This document shows positions 1 through 5,137 of a stretch of 7,274 bases of DNA, in pieces. The first letter of the stretch is position 1; every line of letters starts with the position of its first letter. The position numbers and the translations under genes were made by a program. The notes beneath the pieces are model-generated. The model ran no database searches, was not told the origin of the DNA, and was given only the letters and a program-made list of their open reading frames with translations. Origin of the DNA: Bacteroidota bacterium (GTDB lineage: Bacteria > Bacteroidota > Bacteroidia > Flavobacteriales > Flavobacteriaceae); NCBI GenBank assembly GCA_018656255.1, contig JABHYI010000109.1, positions 1 to 7,274 on the forward strand, given 5' to 3'.

Positions 1-567
1 ATCGTTTATTTGCTGGATAAGCTCCATCACCTCACAAGAGGTTTGTGTGTCTAAAGCTCCAGTTGGCTCATCTGCCAAGAGCACTTTAGGGTCACTGGCT
101 AATGCCCTGGCAATTGCAACACGTTGCTTTTGACCTCCAGAAAGCTCGCTTGGCAAATGAGTTGCCCAATTTGCCAATCCAACTTTCTCCAGATAATGGT
201 GCGCCTTTTCCATTCGCTGGGCACGTTTTAAGCCTTGATAATAAAGTGGCATAGCAACATTGTCTAATGCAGTTTTGTAATTTATCAAATTAAAAGACTG
301 AAATATAAACCCTAGAAACTGATTTCTATAGGTAGCAGCAACTTTTTCATTTAAGTTTTTAATGTGTTTCCCGTCTAAGGTGTAAGAACCTAAATCTGCC
401 TCGTCTAGCATTCCTAAAATGTTCAATAAAGTAGATTTTCCAGATCCTGAAGAACCCATAATAGAAACCATCTCACCCTTTTTTACAGAAAAATCAATAC
501 CCTTTAAAACATGCAGAGAGTTACTCCCCATATGGTATGATTTATGTAAATCTTTTATTTGAATCAT
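1..567 (-). CDS. ABC transporter ATP-binding protein, MacB/LolD type (3' end beyond window)
   Basis: This is the N-terminal 189 codons of an ABC ATPase. The reading frame begins at an ATG at 567 and is still open at base 1. The motifs come in order: Walker A GSSGSGKST at residues 38-46, a Q-loop glutamine at residue 90 (FQSFNL), the signature LSGGQKQR at 142-149, and Walker B VLLADEP at 162-168 followed by TGALD. The H-loop histidine and C-terminus lie outside the window. The LSGGQQ-like signature and the ADEPTGALD sequence place it in the MacB/LolD/FtsE group. These ATPases usually power a FtsX/MacB-type permease that moves lipoproteins, peptides or small molecules, or that acts mechanically on the envelope. 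The partner permease would be expected further left but cannot be seen, so the substrate is unknown. It lies 155 bp downstream of the oxidase assembly operon, and a weak hairpin separates the two, so it is probably a separate unit or a read-through partner. Confidence 0.95.
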   Translation of the reverse strand, partial: MIQIKDLHKSYHMGSNSLHVLKGIDFSVKKGEMVSIMGSSGSGKSTLLNILGMLDEADLGSYTLDGKHIKNLNEKVAATYRNQFLGFIFQSFNLINYKTALDNVAMPLYYQGLKRAQRMEKAHHYLEKVGLANWATHLPSELSGGQKQRVAIARALASDPKVLLADEPTGALDTQTSCEVMELIQQIND

Positions 568-600
568 GCTGTATTGTATTGAACTACAAAGTAACTCCCT

Positions 601-678
601 TTAGAGTCTTATTGTGTGAAATTCTTGTTAAGACTTTTTGAGGCATCTTTTGATTAAACATCGCATATAAGACTCTAA
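601..678. repeat. 12-bp perfect inverted repeat upstream of the ABC ATPase
   Basis: TTAGAGTCTTAT at 601-612 is the exact reverse complement of ATAAGACTCTAA at 667-678, with 54 bases between the arms. A partial third copy of the core (AAGACTT) occurs near 634-640. The repeat sits in the 155-bp gap between the small CxxC protein gene and the ABC ATPase gene, that is, in the likely control region of the ATPase. It could be a paired operator or the base of a long RNA stem. It has no U-tract beside it, so it does not look like a terminator. Function is inferred only from position. Confidence 0.5.
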
Positions 679-696
679 TTGACGTTTATTGTTACT

Positions 697-716
697 GTTT
701 TTTTAAGTAAAAAAAC
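697..716 (-). terminator. Weak A/T hairpin after the assembly operon
   Basis: Bases 697-705 (GTTTTTTTA) are the perfect reverse complement of 708-716 (TAAAAAAAC), with only two bases between the arms. The hairpin starts 6 bases after the stop codon of the CAMC protein gene. Because the stem is almost entirely A/T, it would be a poor intrinsic terminator, and some read-through into the ABC ATPase gene is plausible. No stronger hairpin was seen in the gap. Confidence 0.35.
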
Positions 717-722
717 AAATAA

Positions 723-938
723 TTATCGTGCTGCTTTCTGGCGGTTTCTATACACTAAGTACCCTACGGTTCCTACTAGTAAATAAGGAAAAACCATCAA
801 ATACATTATTCCGTTGTTTATACCCTTGGCAGCTGTACCGCTTTGCTCACTTTCAAGAACAGCACGGCACATAGCGCACTGAGCCTCCGCTGGAAGAACA
901 CATATTAAAACTAACAATATAAACAAGCCCGCTTTCAT
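723..938 (-). CDS. 71-residue membrane protein with periplasmic CxxC (CAMC)
   Basis: The ATG at 938 starts a typical signal sequence (residues 1-20, ending LPAEAQ). It is followed directly by C21-A-M-C24, a short charged stretch, a membrane helix at about 43-63, and a basic tail (YRNRQKAAR). With a cleavable signal or signal anchor, the CxxC would face the periplasm and the basic C-terminus the cytoplasm. It is not CxxCH, so covalent c-type heme is not indicated. A lipobox is unlikely because the residue at -3 from the cysteine is not leucine-like. The gene is last in the operon and starts 1 nt after the DUF420 stop codon. I recognise the arrangement as one found in flavobacteria but know no named function. 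A copper- or thiol-handling role beside SCO in oxidase assembly is my inference from the paired cysteines and the neighbours. Confidence 0.85.
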   Translation of the reverse strand: MKAGLFILLVLICVLPAEAQCAMCRAVLESEQSGTAAKGINNGIMYLMVFPYLLVGTVGYLVYRNRQKAAR

Positions 939-939
939 A

Positions 940-1518
940 CTATAGGGGATAATAAGGAGATATCATTAAATATACAATAACACCTGTTACAGCCACATAC
1001 AACCACAATGGAAATGTAACTCTAGCTATTTTTTTATGCATTTTAAAATCTCCATTGATAGCCCTAACGTACGTAACCAAAACAAAAGGAATTACCGTTA
1101 CAGACAATAAAATATGAGAAAATAAAATAAAGTAGTACACATATTTTATAGCTCCAAGAGCGCTAGACTCTGCACCAGAGAGCAGTCCATCACGATTTAC
1201 GTCTCCAAACTTGGTGGAGTCTGAGGTCATGTGGTAGGCTACATACATCAGTAAAAATAAAACGGAAAGACTTATGGCAAGTTTCATAAAACGTTCGTGT
1301 GCTTTTCTATTGCCTTTTTTAATTTGAAATAGTGCCATAATTAAAAATACGGCAGTAAGGGCGTTCACACTTGCATAAATGGGAGGCAGAAAACCCATGC
1401 GTTCTACCCCAGGAATTCTCACGGTAAATAATATAGCTACCGCAACTGGGATGGCAATTGAAACAATCCATATCCAAAGATTGTACTTGTTTTTTGGTGC
1501 TGATGTGTTTGTATTCAT
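940..1518 (-). CDS. DUF420 family membrane protein (CtaM/YozB-like oxidase maturation factor)
   Basis: This 192-residue protein has five predicted membrane helices, at about 14-33, 44-65, 78-97, 123-150 and 166-187. The conserved DUF420 features are present: KKGNRKAHERFM after helix 2, YHMTSD after helix 3, SHILLSVTVIPFVL in helix 4, and HKKIARVTFPLWLYVAVTGV into helix 5. Histidines at 74, 96, 135 and 161 fit the family pattern. Members such as CtaM/YozB of Firmicutes are needed for maturation of aa3-type oxidases, possibly in the copper/heme centre of subunit I. Positive residues put the 66-76 and 151-165 loops in the cytoplasm. The loop between helices 3 and 4 is therefore periplasmic, and it contains an EF-hand-like sequence at 106-117. 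The ATG overlaps the SCO stop codon (TAATG), which suggests translational coupling. Confidence 0.93.
   Translation of the reverse strand: MNTNTSAPKNKYNLWIWIVSIAIPVAVAILFTVRIPGVERMGFLPPIYASVNALTAVFLIMALFQIKKGNRKAHERFMKLAISLSVLFLLMYVAYHMTSDSTKFGDVNRDGLLSGAESSALGAIKYVYYFILFSHILLSVTVIPFVLVTYVRAINGDFKMHKKIARVTFPLWLYVAVTGVIVYLMISPYYPL
1168..1203 (-). other. EF-hand-type Ca-binding loop within the DUF420 protein
   Basis: Residues 106-117 of the DUF420 protein read DVNRDGLLSGAE. Relative to the EF-hand loop pattern, D is at position 1, N at 3, D at 5, G at 6, a hydrophobic residue at 8, S at 9 and E at 12, so every ligand position is filled. The loop lies in the periplasmic segment between helices 3 and 4, just after the conserved YHMTSDSTKFG stretch. 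Calcium binding is inferred from the motif alone. Confidence 0.7.
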
Positions 1519-2207
1519 TATAAAAGTTTTTTAATGTCTTGTATTAACATGTCAATACTCTCTTGTTCTAAACCATTGTAATAAAACAAAGGATTGCCGT
1601 GTTTGTCTTTTCTTGAACGTACAACCCCGTTTTGATCTATCAGGGCAAACAAACCAGAATGAGAAAAACCATCTATCTCGTCTTTATCTTGTGCAGCAAA
1701 TAGCTTGAAGCCCTCATTAGATAGTTTATGGATGGTATCTTTATCTCCTGTTAAAAAATTCCAATTTGGATGTGTTGCTTTATATCTATTTGCATAGGCC
1801 TTTAACACTTGAGGAGTATCAAAGGAGGGGTCTATTGATATGGAAGCAATTCCAAAATTTTCTTGACTTGCAAACTCCTTGGAAACCTGCAACATATTTC
1901 TATTCATGATAGGGCATATGGTGGTACAACTAGAAAAGAAAAACTCTACAACATAGACTTTCCCTCTATAAAAGTCATTGGTTATAGCTTGGCTGTCTTG
2001 ATTTATAAAATCAAAAGCCGGCACCTCTTGCAATACTAACAATTTTTTTGAAGTATCAACAACCACATCAGCCTCTTGACTTTTTGCAGTACTCATTCTG
2101 GTATTATCTACAATGGTATTGTTTACAATACGATCGTGTATTTTTGGAACAAAAATGATTCCAAAAATTAAAATAACAGCAAAAAGACCTATATACTTTG
2201 CTTTCAT
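1518..2207 (-). CDS. SCO1/SenC family copper chaperone for cytochrome oxidase
   Basis: This 229-residue protein has one N-terminal membrane anchor (about residues 5-22) and a periplasmic thioredoxin-fold domain from about residue 60. The copper-binding pair is intact as C94-x3-C98 in FFSSCTTICP. The third ligand is H183 in FSHSGLFALID, and the conserved SIDP is at 124-127. SCO proteins deliver copper to, or reduce, the CuA site of subunit II, and in some bacteria also help form CuB. Length and motif order are normal for the family. The ATG at 2207 overlaps the stop codon of the upstream SCO-like gene as TAATG, and its own stop overlaps the DUF420 start in the same way. All three should therefore be made in a coupled fashion from one mRNA. 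It is clearly the functional SCO of the pair, since its neighbour lacks all metal ligands. Confidence 0.97.
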   Translation of the reverse strand: MKAKYIGLFAVILIFGIIFVPKIHDRIVNNTIVDNTRMSTAKSQEADVVVDTSKKLLVLQEVPAFDFINQDSQAITNDFYRGKVYVVEFFFSSCTTICPIMNRNMLQVSKEFASQENFGIASISIDPSFDTPQVLKAYANRYKATHPNWNFLTGDKDTIHKLSNEGFKLFAAQDKDEIDGFSHSGLFALIDQNGVVRSRKDKHGNPLFYYNGLEQESIDMLIQDIKKLL

Positions 2208-2893
2208 TATTCTTGTTTTACTAGAATTTGATTTCTTCTACTATTCTCTTTTGTTTCTTTTCGATACTCTGCCAATACAACTTTAACATCATCACTCATT
2301 CTGTTGTTGATATCTCCAATATCTGCAGAGTTATACCCATACACTAAACCATCTGGCATATCTTGGTCATCATTTCTACCTCGCAAGTGTGCATCCTTAT
2401 CTATAATAAAGACAAAGCTGCTGGCCAATGAGCTATCAAGCGAATAACCACTGTTAAGAGAGGTAAATGCCTCTTGTATAGCCTGGGGAGTTCCAAAGGC
2501 ATATTTCCAGGCGGTTGTGGGTGCAATTTCTGAAATCTTATTTGTTAAAATCTTTGCTCCATTTCTTGCACTTTGGGGTAATAGAATCAAAAACTGAAAT
2601 TCTTTATATTCGTGATTCTTTTTGTAAATCTTGTGGGCAAGGTTGTAGGTATAGGCTTTGGTTTGTAGTGGCGTATCTCCAAAAAAACCAAGAATGGTAA
2701 TTTTATTATCTAAGGTAACAGGGGCACCGTTAAGGTCCTTGAAATTTGAGACACTTACCACATCCTGTGATAGTACCGGTAGCTTCCCAAAATTATTAAC
2801 TCCAGTGGCAAAAAACATATAGATTGCTATGGGCAATAAAAACAAGACCCCAAGGACTATTTTCTTTTTGATACTGTTTTGCGGCGTTTCCAA
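2207..2893 (-). CDS. Cysteine-free SCO-like membrane-anchored protein
   Basis: This 228-residue protein has a basic N-terminus, one membrane helix at about 12-30, and a periplasmic domain that follows the layout of the SCO gene next to it. ITILGFFGDTPLQTK lines up with the VYVVEFFF-SSCTTIC stretch of SCO, with P75 and K79 in place of the two cysteines. FVFIIDKDAHLRGRND lines up with LFALIDQNGVVRSRKD, and the SCO histidine becomes A157. The whole protein contains no cysteine. It therefore cannot act as a standard copper chaperone or thiol reductase; a structural or scaffold role in oxidase assembly is my inference. The start is TTG at 2893: an in-frame TAA at 2902-2900 rules out any start further up, and the next ATG (residue 26) would cut the anchor. 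The gene leads the assembly operon and its stop overlaps the sco ATG. Confidence 0.85.
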   Translation of the reverse strand: METPQNSIKKKIVLGVLFLLPIAIYMFFATGVNNFGKLPVLSQDVVSVSNFKDLNGAPVTLDNKITILGFFGDTPLQTKAYTYNLAHKIYKKNHEYKEFQFLILLPQSARNGAKILTNKISEIAPTTAWKYAFGTPQAIQEAFTSLNSGYSLDSSLASSFVFIIDKDAHLRGRNDDQDMPDGLVYGYNSADIGDINNRMSDDVKVVLAEYRKETKENSRRNQILVKQE

Positions 2894-2911
2894 GTGTTTT
2901 TATTTAGTTTG

Positions 2912-2942
2912 CAAAAATACACTACTAAAAAATGTTTACCAA
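2912..2942 (-). promoter_or_regulatory. Flavobacterial promoter of the assembly operon
   Basis: On the minus strand, TTG at 2942-2940 is followed after 20 bases by TATTTTTG at 2919-2912, a full match to the Bacteroidota -33/-7 consensus TTG...TAnnTTTG. Transcription would begin around 2903-2907, leaving a leader of only about 10-14 nt before the TTG start codon at 2893. It lies just downstream of the terminator of the oxidase subunit unit, so the two units are controlled separately. Confidence 0.7.
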
Positions 2943-2980
2943 GAAGCATATAGTTAATATTCAATTAAAAATGATTCCAT

Positions 2981-3011
2981 AAAAAAATCCTACCAAGTTG
3001 GTAGGATTTTT
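2981..3011 (-). terminator. Strong intrinsic terminator of the oxidase subunit operon
   Basis: A perfect 14-bp inverted repeat has arms at 2983-2996 and 2998-3011, with core CCTACCAA/TTGGTAGG flanked by A/T runs. On the minus strand the stem is followed by a run of T residues (complement of 2987-2981), as expected of a Rho-independent terminator. It starts 27 bases after the subunit IV stop codon. The flanking A and T runs are nearly symmetric, so it could also stop transcription from the other direction. Confidence 0.92.
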
Positions 3012-3037
3012 AGTTTATCTTAATGGCTTATTAAGTA

Positions 3038-3481
3038 TTAAAAGTCAAACTTAACATAGTTGTTTTTATAAACTTCAAAGATATAGTCTCCTTCAACAAG
3101 AAGGATTAAAACCAAGTAACAGATCAAGAAAATAGCTGTCCAAACAACCATACGTCTCAACGCTTTTGTTTCATCACGCATGTGCATGAAATCCCAGGTG
3201 ATATAATATGCCTTTACTATGGTAAGAACAATAAATATTAAATTCAATGGTTTCATGAAGATAAATGGTGACAAAAAGATATTTGCCATTGTTGCCATAA
3301 ATCCACCTTCAAAAGAAGACATAAATGGAACCATTAAAGACTCTGGCTTTATGATACCAAAAATAACTTCAACTATAGTGATAATAGATAGGAAGATAAA
3401 AACTCCCCAAATTTTTTGTTCGATTGATTTGAACTTAAGCCGTCCTCTAAAGATTGCTAAACTGTGCTCGTGATGTCCCAT
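3038..3481 (-). CDS. Cytochrome c oxidase subunit IV (prokaryotic COX4 family)
   Basis: This 147-residue membrane protein begins MGHHEHSLAI and has helices at about 25-44, 78-96 and 112-129. The signature of small prokaryotic oxidase subunit IV proteins is clear in VKAYYITWDFMHMRDETKAL at 89-108. The subunit is a non-catalytic part of aa3/caa3-type oxidases and probably helps stabilise or assemble subunit I. I chose the ATG at 3481. The longer frame beginning with TTG at 3541 would add 20 hydrophobic residues, overlap the upstream subunit III gene by 37 bp, and put the usual His-rich N-terminus inside the protein. With the ATG start the gap to the upstream stop codon is 23 bp. It is the last gene before the terminator at 2981-3011. 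Confidence 0.92.
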   Translation of the reverse strand: MGHHEHSLAIFRGRLKFKSIEQKIWGVFIFLSIITIVEVIFGIIKPESLMVPFMSSFEGGFMATMANIFLSPFIFMKPLNLIFIVLTIVKAYYITWDFMHMRDETKALRRMVVWTAIFLICYLVLILLVEGDYIFEVYKNNYVKFDF

Positions 3482-3504
3482 TATATATGCTAAAAATATT
3501 ATTA

Positions 3505-4485
3505 TTAAACAAGGTAAAAGAAGGTAAATACAAATACCCAAACTAGATCGACAAAGTGCCAGTACAACCCTACTTTCTCTACCATTTCATAACTCTTTCT
3601 ACGCTCATAGGTACCTATAACAACATTAAAGAAAATAATGATGTTAATGAGTACTCCAGAGAAAACGTGAAATCCGTGAAACCCTGTAATAAAGAAAAAG
3701 AAATCTGCAAATAAGGGGTGTCCATACTCATTGCGCTTTAGGTTTGCACCCTCAACAACTAGTTTACCGTCTTTTTTAATTTTTGCAATAGAGGCCTCTC
3801 TTGAGAGAACTGTTGGATGCCCATTTTCATCTAGGTATTGTGTGCGTATCAACAAATTATCATTCGCTAAAAACCCAGCTTTTACTTCTTCAAAGTTGTA
3901 AGAGGTTTGATCGTTTCCGCTCATAAACCAAATACCATTGCTTGGCTCGTGCTCGGCGGCTGTGCTATGCATAGATTCGGCAAAACTCCCAATAGCCACA
4001 CGATTTCCTTCTGTGTCTAAAAACTGTAGTATTTTACCCCCTTTTGTTTCTACGGCTCCGTATTCTCCTTTTATAAAAGTTGCCCATTCCCATGCTTGAG
4101 AACCAACAAATATCGCTCCACCAATGATGGTTAAAAACATGTACATGGCCACTTTACTTTGCTTCATTTTATGCCCTGCATCTACGGCCAATACCATGGT
4201 CACAGAAGAGAAAATAAGGATAAAGGTCATGAAGGCTACATAAAACATAGGTGCCGGCACTCCATGTAAAAACGGAAAGTGAGTAAACACCTCATCGGCG
4301 ATAGGCCAAGCGTCTACAAATTTAAATCTTGAAAAGCCGTAAGCAGCTAAAAATCCAGAGAAGGTTAAAGCATCAGAGACGATGAAAAACCACATCATCA
4401 TCTTACCATAACTAGCTCTTAAAGGTTGGTTTCCACCTCCCCAAACACCGCCTTGAGACGCCGTTGTTGCAACAGTTGTTTCCAT
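3505..4485 (-). CDS. Cytochrome c oxidase subunit III, long form with soluble insert
   Basis: This 326-residue heme-copper oxidase subunit III has five predicted helices, at about 29-51, 78-101, 112-132, 261-290 and 306-325. Family features are SDALTFSGF in helix 1, SQAWEWATFI (E133) at the end of helix 3, ITGFHGFHVFSGVLI (H270, H273) in helix 4, and the C-terminal LYWHFVDLVWVFVF (W309-D313). Subunit III carries no redox centre; it stabilises subunit I and may line the oxygen or proton entry path. Between helices 3 and 4 lies a hydrophilic segment of about 120 residues (139-259), where the neighbouring copy has only about 17. The gene lies 45 bp downstream of the shorter subunit III gene. A possible internal promoter sits in that gap. 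Confidence 0.96.
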   Translation of the reverse strand: METTVATTASQGGVWGGGNQPLRASYGKMMMWFFIVSDALTFSGFLAAYGFSRFKFVDAWPIADEVFTHFPFLHGVPAPMFYVAFMTFILIFSSVTMVLAVDAGHKMKQSKVAMYMFLTIIGGAIFVGSQAWEWATFIKGEYGAVETKGGKILQFLDTEGNRVAIGSFAESMHSTAAEHEPSNGIWFMSGNDQTSYNFEEVKAGFLANDNLLIRTQYLDENGHPTVLSREASIAKIKKDGKLVVEGANLKRNEYGHPLFADFFFFITGFHGFHVFSGVLINIIIFFNVVIGTYERRKSYEMVEKVGLYWHFVDLVWVFVFTFFYLV

Positions 4486-4512
4486 AAATAGAAATCAATT
4501 TTTAATTTGGTT

Positions 4513-4520
4513 CAAAAATA
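4513..4520 (-). promoter_or_regulatory. Possible internal -7 element before the long subunit III gene
   Basis: On the minus strand TATTTTTG at 4520-4513 matches the flavobacterial -7 consensus TAnnTTTG and lies 28 bases upstream of the ATG at 4485. No TTG is found at the right distance upstream; the best candidate is TTTCG near 4543-4539. It could add extra transcript of the last two subunit genes, but it may be chance in A/T-rich DNA. Confidence 0.3.
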
Positions 4521-4530
4521 CATTATTTTT

Positions 4531-5112
4531 TTATCTCACGAAATATAAAAACAAAAACAGATACACCCACAGAACATCTACAAAGTGCCAAAAAGTAGTA
4601 GCAAGTTCAATTCCAAGGGTTTTTCCGTTCGTGTATTTTAATTTGTAATGATTATAAATTACTACTAAGACACAAATTAGGCCAGCAATAATATGAGCAA
4701 GGTGTAATAACACCACTAAATAAATAAATGAGGTGGTAATACTACTTTCACTACCAGTGAAAAAATAGCCATTTTCTATAATTTGAGAAAAGCCAAGAAA
4801 CTGTAAATACACAAAAACAACTCCTAGAATAAACGTTGTTATTAATAACACCATTGCTTTGGAGTTCTGTTGTTTTTTTACCGCATTTTTGGCCAATATA
4901 AATGTAAAACTACTTGCTATAATAACAGCAAGACTAATAAAAAAAGCTTCTGGTATTTCAAAATCTGTTAACCAGTCTACGCGCTCTTTACTTATTATGT
5001 ATGCGCTAGTAAGACCTGCAAAACTCATCCCTAAACTAATCATACCAAAAAGCAGCATGTTCTTTTTAGCACGTGCTATTTTATCATTTTCTGTACCTTT
5101 TGTGTAGTCCAT
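4531..5112 (-). CDS. Cytochrome c oxidase subunit III, short form
   Basis: This 193-residue subunit III family protein has five predicted helices, at about 19-40, 55-76, 87-108, 126-152 and 171-191. The end of helix 3 (YLQFLGFSQIIENG) matches the SQAWEW region of the longer paralog. Helix 4 has LLHLAHIIAGLI (H137, H140), and helix 5 has the family hallmark TFWHFVDVLWVYLF (W175-D179). The length is normal for a five-helix bacterial subunit III. It starts at an ATG at 5112, 25 bp after the ctaB stop codon, and is probably cotranscribed with ctaB and the longer subunit III gene. Tandem subunit III genes are a usual feature of this gene order in Bacteroidota. Whether both proteins enter one complex cannot be told from sequence. 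Confidence 0.95.
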   Translation of the reverse strand: MDYTKGTENDKIARAKKNMLLFGMISLGMSFAGLTSAYIISKERVDWLTDFEIPEAFFISLAVIIASSFTFILAKNAVKKQQNSKAMVLLITTFILGVVFVYLQFLGFSQIIENGYFFTGSESSITTSFIYLVVLLHLAHIIAGLICVLVVIYNHYKLKYTNGKTLGIELATTFWHFVDVLWVYLFLFLYFVR

Positions 5113-5137
5113 ATTTTAATATTTTTAATAGCTTTAC

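Noticed and set aside
585..594. TTACTTTG on the minus strand as a promoter for the ABC ATPase
   Set aside because: One mismatch to TAnnTTTG and no TTG at a suitable distance upstream, so it is too weak to annotate.
723..938. CAMC protein as a c-type cytochrome or a lipoprotein
   Set aside because: The motif is CAMCR, not CxxCH, and the residues before C21 (AEAQ) do not form a lipobox.
2515..2700. Plus-strand open frame of 61 codons inside the SCO-like gene
   Set aside because: It lies fully opposite a well-supported gene, shows no family features and has no promoter of its own.
3219..3473. Plus-strand open frame of 84 codons opposite subunit IV
   Set aside because: Antisense shadow of a conserved membrane protein gene; its composition reflects the reverse complement of hydrophobic codons.
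4859..5107. Plus-strand open frame of 82 codons opposite the short subunit III gene
   Set aside because: Antisense shadow of a conserved gene, no recognisable motif.
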